Below, piece by piece: positions 1-11,334 of a stretch of 64,000 nucleotides of DNA. Position numbers and translations under genes: made by a program. Under the pieces are notes generated by a model. It was not told where the DNA came from. It saw nothing but the letters and a program-made list of their open reading frames with translations, and did no database searches. This DNA comes from Desmodus rotundus (taxonomy: Eukaryota; Chordata; Mammalia; Chiroptera; Phyllostomidae). The stretch spans positions 168,851,220-168,915,219 of the forward strand of contig NC_071390.1 in the NCBI RefSeq assembly GCF_022682495.2. The letters are read 5' to 3'. Each line of letters opens with the position of its first letter. Position 1 is the first letter of the stretch.

Positions 1-494
1 TAATGAAAGATTGCCATCAGGTGTATAAATGCTTAAGCAACCCCAAGGTCAGGGAGTGCCTTACCTGCTGCTGCATAACCTGACGTCCCTCACAGACTCA
101 GAGTCCAGGGGGGGAGAACAAGTAACATGTAGAGTCACTAAACTCATTTTCCATTGTCTTGCCAGATTTTTATGTAAATTTTTTAAAATGTTAAATGATT
201 TAAAATATTTTCCATGAGAAAATGTGAAGTCAAAAATTCACCTTTTTCATAACTCACTGTGTTGCTACATCTTTGAAATTTAAAGTTTGTTTTCTAAAAA
301 TTATTATTAGGATCTCTTTAATTCTAAATGTATTAACCAAAAATATCATCCCTTTTGAGTGAAAGTGAAATGATGTAAAATATTGAAAAGGTTTTAACTT
401 TTAGAAAATTACAACCACTTCAATATTTTATGTCGTTTATATCATTTCCTGCCAATCAGGAGGATGATAACTTTGGTTGGTATATTCATTTGCT
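1..494. other. Unannotated AT-rich DNA
   Basis: No coding frame, RNA gene or recognisable repeat is seen. The sequence is AT-rich with scattered A/T runs, as expected of neutral mammalian intergenic or intronic DNA. Confidence 0.5.
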
Positions 495-950
495 TAACCA
501 CTATTGAAGGAGCACCTACTAAGCGCTAGTGACTTTACTAGACTAGAGGGAGGAGCTGTAGCATAAGCAGGTCCCTACACTCAGAGTTATAGTTGAAAGC
601 TGAGACTTGAAGTGGGAGAGGCTGAGGATAAGCAATTTGATTACAGAACCTGAAAATTGCTTTGAGGAAACACAAACGGGGTGGGAACTCCAAGAACCCA
701 GAGGAGAGAATGCTCAAAAATGGGAGCCTGCCCTCTAAGTAGGTGATATGAGCACTAAAACCTGAAGGGTGGGAATGAGCCATTCAGATGATGGTGGGGC
801 GGGGGAGGGGTGCAGTGCTGGGTATTGTTTTCTGAGCATTGAGATTTGCAAATACAAAGACCCTGGCTGGGAGAGAAATTGGCATGTTTATAGATCACAA
901 AGGGAGCCATAGACAGGGTGCCTAGAGGGAAGAAGTGAATGGAAAAGGGG
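495..950 (-). repeat. L2 LINE fragment (3' half), reversed
   Basis: The left end (gagcacctactaagcgct, near 509) resembles the reverse complement of the L2 3' end. Further right are the diagnostic reversed-L2 phrases: a 'gtgatatgagcactaaaacctgaa' type stretch near 743-765, 'caaatacaaagaccctg' at 849-865 and 'ggcatgtttatagatcaca' near 881. The order matches an L2 3' region read on the minus strand, heavily diverged and gapped. L2 has been inactive since before the placental radiation, so this is a fossil. The boundaries are approximate. Confidence 0.6.
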
Positions 951-1397
951 ATTTGCAAAGCATTATGGGCCCTGAGAGGGTTATATCCAAAACTAATTCA
1001 TTGTCTTTGAACCCAGGCATTCATTCTTACCCACTTGAGCTTAATCTGAGGGGAAAAGTACTACAAATCCAGTGAGTGTTTCGATTTCTCCTTCTTTGTG
1101 GGCTGTGTCCTATGGTTTACCAGGTTTACCTATGCAACATTTTAGAAATCCCACCCAGAGCTCTGGCCTAATTCAGGCCCTGGACATATTTCATCCAGCC
1201 CATTAAAGAAGCCCCAGGCTCTGGCTTCCCACTGCCTCTCTCTCCTCCTCCAACCTCCAATTCTTTCTCTTTGCTGCAAAGTTAGCTTGTTCAGGAACCT
1301 CTGACTAGGAAGCTCCCCACTGCTCAGATGCTGAATACACAACAGAAGAGCCCTCACTGTCCAATCCAAATTTCCCTTTCCTGCTTCACTTCCTTCA

Positions 1398-1803
1398 TTA
1401 GAGCCCTAGGGCTGCCCTAACCAAGTACCACAGACTGGGTAGCTTAAACAACAAAGACTGACGGTCCCACAGTTCTGGAGGCCAGAAGTCCAGAAGCAGG
1501 TGCTGGTTTCACTTGAAGGCAATGAGGGGAGGATCTGAGCCAGCCCTGTGTCCTCAGCATCTAGGTGGCTGTCCTCTCCCTGAGTCTCTTTCCATCATCT
1601 TCCTTCTGTTTGTGCCTGTGCCCAAATCTCCTCTGCTTATAAGGATACCCATTATACTGAATTAACACCCACCCAAATTGCCTCCTTTTAACTTGATTAA
1701 CTCTGTAAAGACACTATTTCCAAGTAAAATCAATGCTAAGGTGCTAGGGTTTAGGATTTCAACATAGAAATTTGGGGGGTATACAAAATTCAATCCATAA
1801 CAC
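1398..1803 (-). repeat. MaLR solo LTR, MLT1-like, reversed
   Basis: On the minus strand this runs from an LTR start resembling 'tggattgaattttgtatacc' (near 1800) to an end resembling 'cagtctgtggtacttggt' (near 1430). In between are 'cttataagcagaggaga' and 'cctccagaactgtggga', all in the order of the MLT1 group of ERVL-MaLR LTRs. No internal retroviral sequence is attached, so it is probably a solo LTR. It is clearly diverged. The exact subfamily is not assigned. Confidence 0.75.
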
Positions 1804-3468
1804 TTTCCATTTCCCATCTAATACTCATCCTATGCTCTCATCCTTTTTAACACTCAGTTCCCCCAGTCACGTAGGACTCTCAAAACCACCGGGTGTTCCC
1901 TCATTCTTTTCCCTCTGCACATGAAATTCTCTTTGTATCTCACTCGATTTAGTGAAATCTTACTCATCAAAAACAACAACCTCAACAGTGGTGACCTGTG
2001 TTAAGTCCCTTACCGTCCCAATACACACAGTTCTGGAATTGAAATAAATGGTCTCACCCACTTGCATTTTTGTACCAATTTGTTTACAGCTGGACGTTAC
2101 TTGTGTTTCATTATAATAATTAGTTTGGAGCATGTCCATCTCCCCACAGAGAGTACTGAGCTGCTCCACGCCCTGCATGTAACAGACCCTCGGTAAATGC
2201 TTCGTGAGCCAGGGTGCCTGCCATTGTTTTCGGTCTTAGTCAGTTGGTTTTCTCTTTAGAAACATTTTTGTTAGAGAACTTTGACAATGACAAATGGCAT
2301 TATCAAAATAATGATGGAGACAATGTGATGGATCATGTTGTCAGACTCTGCAGTTTCCTTTATAGATGAAGTATTGACCAACTGTGTGATTGAAGGAAAA
2401 GAAAAGTATTATCCATTGAATGAGTGATTGGACTAGACAACCTTTAAGCTTTCTTCCACCTCTCACACAGTATGACAGAACTTTCAGTTGGAATTGAATA
2501 GCTGCTTAACTGCAAACCCACCCTATCCCTTCCCCACAAACAATTGTTTATTACACATACTTCAAAGGTGCATTGCGATAAATAATAATCCGAATAGTTA
2601 GCCCGCGAATAAAGGTGAGCCATGATCAAATGAATTTGATTAAAGCCAGATTCCAAATCTCCCTCTTAAAGATAACAATGAGGTCAACAGATTAAGACTC
2701 AGAAAAATGCAACAGCAAAGACTTTTTAAATGTTTTAACATTTCTCCCATGTATCCAATACATGGAAGAAAAATATATTATATATATATATATAAAATGC
2801 ATAAATTTATAAAATATTTACTTGCATGCACATGCATATATTTACATATATCATTTTTATGTGCCCCAGGGATGAAACAGCTCTGGCCAGCAGCACAGGC
2901 ATCAAGCTAGCATGAACTAAGGACTCTACATCTGCTTTGCCCCTGACTGATACAAGAGCAAACACCATCAATCAGGTGTCTTCTTGTCCATTGCCAGGGG
3001 GTGTTTACATACATTATAAAATTCATGTTTTGTATATAAATGCAAATAGATATATAGATAATAATATTTTGAGCAGGCTTTTCATCTCAAGAAGTTAGTG
3101 TTTTGTGGAACCTACTTTAAAGTTTCATTCAGTGAATTTTTAACAAAGGGGTACGCTTATTAGAAGTGACCATTTATATTTCTTTTATAATACTCTATAC
3201 TTGTATTTTTCTCCCACACTACACACACATGGATTAGAGGGAGTAATATAGAAATCATGTCTCCATCTAATTCCTCCCTAAACGCATTACAGCATCAAGA
3301 GTCCAGAACCTCTGGAGTCACAGTAAAACTCTTGATTATAAGTTTGAGGTAAATTGATAGCACTTTAGGAAACAGATTCTTGCAATATTTGCTCAGCAGA
3401 CATTGTCTGCAATTTGGGAAGAGTGCTACATCCGATCTACATTAGACTCATGAGGATTTTGCAAATGA
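1804..3468. other. Mostly unique DNA with weak old-repeat traces
   Basis: No gene is seen. Near 2110-2215 a stretch ending in 'cctcggtaaatgcttcgtga' is reminiscent of an L2 or MIR 3' end. Near 2340-2470 'attggactagacaacctttaa' matches an old mammalian SINE-like repeat family also seen reversed near 12383. Neither is strong enough to list alone. A short TA run sits at 2772-2794. Confidence 0.4.
2772..2794. repeat. (TA)n microsatellite
   Basis: This is a nearly pure TA dinucleotide run in an AT-rich context, directly visible. Confidence 0.85.
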
Positions 3469-3469
3469 T

Positions 3470-3845
3470 GATTGTGATGATCAGTTTTATGCGCCAATTT
3501 GTCTGGCTCTGGCCGGAGGTTACTGAATCAAATACTCATCTAGGTGTTGCTCTGAAAGTATCTGATAGGAGCTGGGATTAAAGTCCATAACCAGTTGACT
3601 TTAAATAATAGACTTTGTTTTAGATAATCTGGGTGGACCTGATTTCAGTCCTGGAAAGATCTTAACTGCAGCTGGGGTTTTCCTGATCAACCAGAAGTTC
3701 AGCCTGTGGGCAGCAGCTTCTATGGAGTCCATGCCTTCCAGCTGGCCCTTGCTGATGACTGGCCCTGTGGATTTCGGACTTGCCTAGACAGTTCCCACAA
3801 TTGCAAAGTCAATTGATTGCAGTAAATCTTTTAATATTGTGAACA
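3470..3845 (+). repeat. Old mammalian interspersed repeat (LTR-like), interrupted
   Basis: It starts 'gtgatgatcagttttatg' and contains 'gtgggtggacctgatttcag'-like and 'ggatttcggacttgcctaga' segments. These match a widespread mammalian repeat that opens with 'tgtgatggttaattttatgtg' and ends in 'tctggagaaccctgactaat'. The expected tail, 'tctatctcctactgattctg', appears only after about 340 bp of foreign sequence, at 4187-4225, so the element was split by a later insertion. I do not recall the family name with confidence. Confidence 0.5.
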
Positions 3846-4183
3846 TAAGGAACACCCCAACCTGTAGAGAATTTTTAGAAGAGTTTATTTAAGTCAAACC
3901 GAGGACAATCGCCAGGAAGCAAGATCCCAAATATTCCCTTAAGGGCGGTTACGCCCCTGAGGGGTCTGGAAAAGAGAATCACTCTGGCAATTGAAAGGTG
4001 TGTTAACCCAGGTGAACAAGGACAATGGGCAGGACTTGCTTAAATCTTTTACTAAAGAAGTTATAGACCTGAGGCATCACTACCCACCATGACCTGCCTA
4101 GTTAGGAATTTATGATCAAATCATCCTGTGAAGTTACTTTTGGTTAGAATTATTAAAGGTCTTATTAGACTTTTTCATCTACG
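3846..4183. mobile_element. Insertion of unnamed repeat inside the 3470-4225 element
   Basis: About 335 bp separates the two halves of the surrounding repeat. It contains 'gagtttatttaagtcaaacc' (3881) and 'ggcaggacttgcttaaat' and looks like an LTR read in reverse. The termini near 3862 (tgtaga) and 4177 (tctac) are roughly inverted, as in LTRs, but I cannot define a target duplication. The identity is inferred from interruption of the host repeat, not from a family match. Confidence 0.35.
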
Positions 4184-4284
4184 GTGTGTATCTATCTCCT
4201 ACTGATTCTGATTCTCTAAGTAAGCAATGATTGTCACCAATGTGATATGTTTCCTCAGGCCACCACCCTACACTTTCTTTTGCC

Positions 4285-4425
4285 TTTTTTGATCAGGAGC
4301 CTCTTAAGGGCAGGAAGCAAATCTTGTTTATCTCCTTGGGCCCAGGACCTATTGGACATGGCAAAGTTGAGCTCAGCAAATGGGCACTAAATGAAACAAT
4401 TAATAAATACAGTCTGAATACATTG
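4285..4425 (+). repeat. L2 LINE 3'-end fragment
   Basis: It reads 'cttaagggcaggaagcaaat', then 'gttgagctcagcaaatgggcactaaatg', then 'aattaataaatac', following the order of the L2 3'UTR end (gagggcaggg, cagtgcctgg, ctcaataaat). It is strongly diverged. Confidence 0.5.
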
Positions 4426-5087
4426 TAATGGCACATTTATTTAAATGGGCTTTTTTGTGTGTGTGCTTCTGTGTGGTTTTTGTAATAATAACCTATTGAG
4501 GTCATGTTTTTTGTGGTTTTGCTGATAAAGAAAAATAATTCTATTTTTCTCCATCTTTCTATGGAATAAAAGTGAAGTGTAAAAGTGCTATAAACGCAAG
4601 CCTTGGCTAATTATTAGGGAAATCACATGGAACCAGCACAACAAACAAAATAGTGTCAAGGATTAATAACACTGTGGCATTTTACATAACTACAGAATTC
4701 ATAACACAAAGGTTCTTTACCGGTCTTATGATAAAATCCCATAATTTTGCAAATAAGGAGACTGATTTTTAAAGCATTTTATCACATTATAAAGTGCAGG
4801 TACACCATAAAGAAAAATGCAGAGTTTCAATAGGGCTGTGCTGGTAAGGAAAAGAAAAACGATATAATTTTCATTGAGTGTATGTATGATAGATGTTACA
4901 CTGGATTGTCTGCATTCCCAACAAATATGTTCCTCCCTCAAGAGTAGGTCAAGTGATTATGATAAAGTGAAAGAGGGTTATTAATGTACAGAGGATGCGT
5001 ATGTATGGGGGTGGAGAAGGGGGAAGATAAATAAATGTTATTTGTTCAACAGAAGAGAAATGAGGAAAATAACTCACAGTAGAGTTC

Positions 5088-5300
5088 TACTACATGCCAG
5101 CCTTGGTGATATAGAGAGATAATGAAGTAAGTTATACATCCTACATCATTTAATCTTTGCAATCCTGGGAGATAGGTTTTGTTATCAATATTTTACAGAG
5201 GAGGCTTGCAGAGGTTGAGTAATTGGGTCAATAACTGGTTAGTCAAAGAGGAGGATTTGAATTCAGGGCTGACTCCAAGGTTGGTGTTGTTTTTCACTAC
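5088..5300 (-). repeat. MIR SINE, reversed
   Basis: It contains the reversed MIR core: 'ctactacatgccagc', 'catcatttaatctttgcaa', 'attttacagaggaggcttg', and a tail with 'gaggatttgaattcaggg' corresponding to the reversed tRNA-like part. The near-complete length of about 210 bp is typical for this extinct SINE. Confidence 0.75.
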
Positions 5301-6714
5301 ATAAATGCTTCCCTTCCATTTTTATCACAATTTATACTGGATAAACTCTTTAATATATGTTTGGGCTTGGGATCATAAATAATCACCCCAATTTCTCACA
5401 TCCATCTCTTCAGAAAGGAGCAGTAAAGTTAGATAGATGGAGGACAAATATGCCTTTTACTGTAGGTAAAAGTGGAAGGGAGAAGCCAGCTTCAATGTGC
5501 AGCCACAAGAGGGCTTCCTAATAAACTGACCCTCCTCCCCCAAATCTAGACCTTGGGAAGAACCACCTGAGGGATAATGTAGACATGCAGGTTACACACT
5601 GTCCTCAGAACATTTTTGAGCCACATGGCTTTTTCGTTATTAGTGGGAAAAGTTACAACCCAGCCCATCTTTTAGGAATAGGCTTAGGCCTAGAGCCTCA
5701 GGTGCTCACCATATGGAAGACAAAAGCAGAAAACACCTGTGCTGTGTGCTGTGGCTGGCAGAGCCCAAGGGAGGAAGCGGAAGTGGAGTCAGACACACAC
5801 ATTCAGCACCCCCTTCACAGTCTCACCCATCAGAGAAGTCACACTTCTCCAAAGACAAAGAGTGAGTGCGTGATAGAGAAAGATCAGAGGCACATCTTCT
5901 AAAACCTTCTCTCAGGAAAGTGTGGTGGAACCCTACTCCACCAGCCTTCTTCCCAGAAATTTAAGGAATGAGAATAGGGGCCCTTGCTAATATCTTTCAA
6001 CTACATAAGTCAGAATGTGGCTACCTCTGTGGATGGCGCTAGTGAAGGAGTGAAGATTAGCATTTTATTTAGCACAATCTTCCTCCCACTATCACGAGGT
6101 GGTTCTCCCAGGTTGCAGCTTATTTGAAAGACTGGGAGAGCTTTTCCTTAGAGAAGGCTCCAAAATTATGAAAATAATGGATTGGTTCAACACCAAGGCT
6201 AAGGTATACCCTCGAATGCAAATTCATTTTCTGGTCTATTTATCACCTAACATATTGACCAATAAATTTCCTACATGGTTTATACCATGCTATTGCCAGA
6301 AGGAACAATGGTCACATCCATTTTGCCCCTCAGGTCTCATTGGCCTTCACTGCGAGCTAACTGGTCCACCAGGTCACCAGGATGTCCTGCACTGAATCCA
6401 CTACCATGTGGCTGAATACACCTGAGCCCTTTGGACATGGCATCACTGTGGTCTGGGGTACCTTTCGTGGCCTGCACTCAGACTGCCCATCCTCACCCCA
6501 CCCCAACCTGCCCGCGTGGCCAGTTTTCTCAGCATGTCCCTGGAAGCAGATGGGGCCTGGGAATTCTGAACGGCTGTCTCCAGCGCTCATGGAAGTTTGG
6601 AGCACTCCGTGAGACCACCCTGACTTCTCTGCTCCTTAAGCATTTTCATCAGTCACAACTGAAGCTGCCCTCAAGAGGAAAGCCAACAAACACATTCAGA
6701 ACTCCTCGGCAGCT
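5301..6714. other. Unannotated DNA
   Basis: No recognised repeat or gene is seen. A 105-codon open frame at 5585-5902 and several overlapping frames near 6100-6600 have no recognisable domain and are most likely chance frames. Confidence 0.4.
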
Positions 6715-6842
6715 ATCTCTCTGTCTCCCCACCTCTTTCCTCCCTTCCCCTCCCCTCCCCATCTGTCCTCTTCCTCCTCCTCCTCCTTTTCCTCCTTCCT
6801 TCCTCCTTCCTCCCTCTTTCTTCTTCCCTCCAGCCTTCTCTC
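6715..6842. repeat. Polypyrimidine (C/T) low-complexity tract
   Basis: This is about 130 bp almost wholly C and T, with short CCTCC, CTTCC and TCC sub-repeats. It explains the Pro/Ser/Phe-rich and, on the other strand, Lys/Gly/Arg-rich open frames across it, which should not be taken for genes. Confidence 0.85.
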
Positions 6843-8822
6843 CACTTATATCTTTTCTCTGTGGTTCAAATACTCCTAGAGGCCAGTCTTCTTTTTTTTT
6901 CCTTCCTGGGTGACACACCCTTTCCTTGGGCTTTATGTTATCATCTGCCCTGGCTACAAACTACAGTTCTGCTGACCTCTGACAGACAGGCTTGCCTCTT
7001 CATATGCAAAGTTCACCTTTGGAAATAAAGGTGGGGAGGGGGTGGAGTAGGGGGAGGGGAATGTCCTCTCTCAGTATATCCAAGGAGGCATTGACCCACA
7101 TTGGTGGCAGGAAGGACCTGGAATAAAAATAAAGCTATTTTTATAGTTATGTGTTTTTGAGAGTTTTGCAGGGGTTAGGAAACTTGGAATTGTGTGGACT
7201 TCTGCAGATGGCTGGCCTAACAGACTCAGCTGTGACAAGGACTAGTTATAACAGAATTTTTCATCTCAGTTAAGGCTCACCTTAAAGTGGGCAGAGTGGC
7301 AGTATGTTGACTTTTTGAACCCTGGTTACTTTGAAAATAAAATGTAATGTTTATTACGCTTCTTAAATGTTACTTGAGGCCAGCACTTTAAAATGCAAAG
7401 GGTGAAAATTTCCACTGAACTACAGGCCACTGGCATTTGTGGTTTGATCCTTTAATCATTATTTTTAGGAATAAAGGAGGGGTGTTCGATTGGCTGTTCA
7501 GAATTTGGGGACTTTCCATCCTTTTGAACTACCTGTGTACAGGCTCAATGAGAGGACTGTGCAGGGGCTCCCTGCTCTTCCATGTCACCAATCCACTCCC
7601 CTCCTTGTCTGTTGTCACCACATGGCTTCAGGTCGACTCTGGACTGTTCTTCCTAAATGTTTTCAAACCCCACTATCAAAGGGCTCATTCTAGGCAGACA
7701 GAAGAAGAGCAATACCAATAGTGTAGAGTAGTGTTGTGAGGGGCAGAGGGAGTGAGTACGAGAGTTTGACTTAAGTTTGGATTTTGACTCTACAGTGTAC
7801 TGTGAAGAGCCGTGATTGTAAAGTTTATTCAATAGACAAGGAAAAACCATTAAAATGTTTAGGTTTGTGCATAATGTAACTGGACCGAGTCTAGGGGGAA
7901 AAATTAATGATCTGAAACAGTCCTCTCTAGGAGCTCAAATAGATGTGACTTTGCAGGAAAAAAAAAACATAATTTGCAGGCACAATATATGGACAAAGGG
8001 GAACTGTGTCCCAGAAAAATGTCTCTTTCTCAAAAACAGAACCAATAATTTTACCCAAAAGACCATAAAACTTTCTCTAGTAAAAATGGTTATTTATATC
8101 ATTAGGGCATTGACACAGTCTTGAGAGGTACAAAGCACTACAAAATAATTTTTGAAAACATTAAATATAGGTCACTCACCAATCCCCCTATCTGCTTATA
8201 CTTAGTGCATTCAAAGTATCCTCTGATGACTTATACTGTGTCAGCTGGTTTGACTTCCAAGTCACAGCAACTGAGATGTCCTTTAAAACTAGGTTTCCGT
8301 TAATTGGATTCAAAATCAATTACATTCTATTTGAAACATAATTATAGGGAGACAAATCATAAAATGGTATCTTTTAAAATAAACTAAAAAATGGGGGAGC
8401 TTGCATAATTAATGCTGTGTGCCTCAGAGACCACATCATACTTTTCTGTTACCACCTGCCCTGATGCGGGCAGATGCTGTAATTACTGAAGAAGGAACAA
8501 CTGGAAGAGACTGTCCCATGCAGGTGTGGACACCAATCAACCATATAGATTCCCCCTGGCTCTCTCATGAGAGAGTCAAAAGCCCTGTAGATATGCCAAT
8601 ATGGCTGAGGACCTAGTCTACATCTTTTCTCTCAAGTACTCAACCACTAAGAACAGACTAAGCAACATCCCCCTCCATCTACTTCTATCCAACTCAAATG
8701 TTATTCCTTTGACCAAGCTAAGCCTGATTCCCTCAGCTGCGATTACTAACTGGCTTCTCGGAAAAAATATGACACGATTATTGGCCATTATGGCTTCAAA
8801 ATTGCTTTGAATAGAGATTCCT
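6843..8822. other. Unannotated DNA
   Basis: I see no gene or clear repeat in this roughly 2-kb stretch. It is ordinary AT-rich mammalian sequence with a G-rich patch at 7032-7060. Confidence 0.4.
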
Positions 8823-8970
8823 CCCTGTTCTCAAAGTGTGGTCCTCAAACCAGCAGCATCAACATCACCAGGGAGCATGTTTGAAATGCAGGACTGCAGA
8901 CCCCACCCAGACCCGCAGTGTGACAGATGCTCAGGTGGTTTATCTAGACATCGAAGCTTGAGAAGCAGTG
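8823..8970 (-). repeat. MER5-type hAT-Charlie MITE, reversed
   Basis: The left end 'tctcaaagtgtggtcctcaa' and right end 'gcttgagaagcagtg' are the terminal inverted repeats of MER5. Between them are 'accagcagcatcaacatcac', 'gaaatgcaggactgcagacc' and 'tgctcaggtggtt' in the correct order. It is a non-autonomous DNA transposon relic shared by placental mammals. Length agrees with MER5A/B. Confidence 0.75.
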
Positions 8971-9190
8971 CCTTTTTCTTGTTCTTAGGAAAGGCCTTGG
9001 AAAGAACCCACCTCAGTATATATTCTTAAATAAATGCTTCTTTTCATTTTGAGGTGTTAGCAAAGTCACATTAAAATGAGCAAATTTTCCTCTATTGGGG
9101 ACCACCCACCCCTTGCTTCTGAGTGGTAAGAATTATGTGAGACAATGACACATAAAGTGCTTATGCAAGGCCATTACATTTAAAGCACTG

Positions 9191-9593
9191 AGAGTGGCTC
9201 CTATAGAGCTGGCCTGTTAAATGGTAGTTAATACCATCATTAGCTACATTGTTATGCCAATTGGTTCCTTCAACAATACAGCCATGCTCTCAGTGTGGGG
9301 GTCACTGTATTCCAGTGTAACTGGGTGGAATTTCATTCCCCTGTAGAACAGAGAAGTGACATACTTTTGTAGAACACTTATTTTTTTGTTTAAGTAGGAA
9401 AGGCAATGGAACATGTGAACATTTTCTCCTGTAGAAGATGAGCCTTCATGTGAAGAATACAATTATTATGATCATCCTATAGAACATTTCTTAAGTAGCC
9501 ACTGGGTATCTGAGAAAATTCAGAGTCCCCAGTAAATATACATTCTATTCAGCATAGTGTCAAAGAATGACATTGGGGGGTGGGGGTGGGCAT
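9191..9593 (+). repeat. Left arm of a large inverted repeat
   Basis: Read by eye, 9191-9593 is the reverse complement of 11335-11737. I count about four or five substitutions and two single-base indels over about 403 bp, so identity is near 98%. Even the G-rich end (cattggggggtgggggtggg) is preserved exactly. The arm matches no transposon family I know and has no ORF, poly-A or target duplication, so it looks like a local inverted segmental duplication. The left edge lies next to a MIR-like tail (9125-9190). Confidence 0.93.
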
Positions 9594-10779
9594 GAGGGAA
9601 ACTAAAATAAATTTCAATTTTTCATCATTTTCTTATGAATTATACTTCCTAAAATTTCACTAATAGAAAATACCCACCCACCCCACCCCCCAAAAAAACA
9701 CTCTGCTGAAAAAGTAGACATTTTAGTTTTGAACTGATTCTTGACCGGCCTATGAGAAAATGAAGTACATCGCTCAACTGTCCCGTTATCAGACTGGGGG
9801 GAGGGGTGCCTGATAAGATTCCCTGCAGCAGCCTATTGACTCTTTCAACCTTGCTTCTTGAAACCTATCTGAGCACAGGAGCTGATGCTGCAGGTTTTAT
9901 ATTTATAATGATTAATTAATTCTGCGCTAAGCAATGTTCTTGACTGCAAGAACAGAATCCACTTTAGAAAGCCTAAATGACAGCTTGCCTAAAATAATTA
10001 ACACCCATACTGATAGAATTGAAATGTTCTTACTCTACACAGGCGGACTTCAGTAATTTAATTACTGGTATTTCTAATTGTTCTAGAATTATAGTAATAT
10101 TAAGGAGAGTTTGATAAAGCAATGGTATAGATGAAAAAGTCAAGCAAGGGATACAAAATGAGGAAACAACATTTAGATGTGAATACGACTAAAATTAGTA
10201 CATACAACCCAGGCACAAACAGGTTTTTTGGGTTTATCGAACACAAATATAAAAATGGAGCCAGTCGTGGTCCAGTCCAGGTTTGGGGAGGATGTTCTTG
10301 GAACACCATGTGACTCTCTGAAACTATTAAACACTCTAGTGGAAATTATTTTATAACTGTGGCTTCTGAGTGTCAGAGGTTTGGCATTTGCTAGAAACTC
10401 CTTGGCCCTACCTGTCAACTTTAACTATTACCTAGTTCACTGTGAAACTTAAAATCTCCAAATGTAAGAGTTCTGACAACTGGTTTGTGTGACATAAGAA
10501 AATAAAAGAAGCAGAAGCATGTGTTATTGTCTCTTGCCTTTTCCCATGAATTTCTGAGTAAAGTTCATAAAATTACCTTCCAAGTGAAACCTCTCAACCA
10601 AAACAAACTCAGTCTTGTGCTTGTCAGATTCCGTCCTGACGAAGTGACAGCTTTGCTGATGAAAGACTTGGACGGCATTCTCACAGTTCTCGGCCTCCCA
10701 TCTCCCGTTTTGTATTCCCGAAATACCTGGTCATTGAGTTCTAAATATTTCCTTCTGTCCCACATAGAATACTAACTAC

Positions 10780-10888
10780 CCTTGTAATTTTTTTCTTAAA
10801 AATTGGTAAATGCTAACCTTGTAATTTTTTTCTTAAAAATTGGTAAATGCTAACCTTGTAATTTTTTTCTTAAAAATTGGTAAATGCA
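10780..10888. repeat. 37-bp tandem repeat, about 2.9 copies
   Basis: The unit begins 'ccttgtaatttttttctt' and ends 'ggtaaatgctaa'. Copies begin at 10780, 10817 and 10854. They are essentially identical over the aligned length, which implies a recent local expansion. Confidence 0.9.
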
Positions 10889-11103
10889 AACAAGATCCTA
10901 TTTTGAGTGGACAGATCATTTTTAAGGAAAAAGTAAGTTAGATTCTTCTTGGTGGATTTAGCTAGTGTAGTCCAAAATTTCATTGACAGCATTAATTGAT
11001 AAAGTCTTTGATTACAGTTTTCCTTTTTTGGTACACTTGCTGTGGCTACCAATTCCAATGCCTTCTGTAGCTTGGACGATCATCCGCATTGACAGAGGAA
11101 GTG

Positions 11104-11334
11104 TCTACAGCTACAGTGTCCAATGTGGTAGCCTCTGGCCACATGTGCATTTCAAGCACTTGAAATGTGTCCAATCCCAATTGAGATATGCTCTAAGTAT
11201 AAGATATTGTATACTGATCTCAAAGATTGAGCAAAAATGAAGAAATGTAAACTGCTTTACTAGTATTTTCATATTGGTTACACATTTAAGTAAAAATATT
11301 TTAGGTATATTTAAGTTAAAGGAAGATTCCCGTG
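11104..11334 (-). repeat. hAT-like MITE relic, truncated
   Basis: It starts 'ctacagtgtccaatgtggta' and continues 'gcctctggccacatgtgc', 'cacttgaaatgtgtcc' and 'aattgagatatgctctaag'. This is the order of a widespread mammalian MITE with termini resembling 'cagtgctgtccaata'. Its second terminus is missing: the match fades at 'aggtatatttaagttaaa' (11303-11320), just before the right arm of the inverted repeat begins at 11335. Confidence 0.6.

Larger units (their letters stand above)
9594..11334. other. Spacer of the inverted repeat
   Basis: About 1.74 kb of sequence not shared between the arms. It holds a C-rich patch at 9673-9690, an AT-rich homeodomain-site-like stretch (gattaattaattctgcgc) at 9910-9927, a 37-bp tandem repeat (10780-10888) and a truncated hAT MITE that ends at the right arm. 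No gene is recognised. Confidence 0.6.

Noticed and set aside
6431..6918. 160-codon Pro/Phe-rich frame and its 89-codon antisense partner
   Set aside because: Both are driven by the polypyrimidine tract at 6715-6842.
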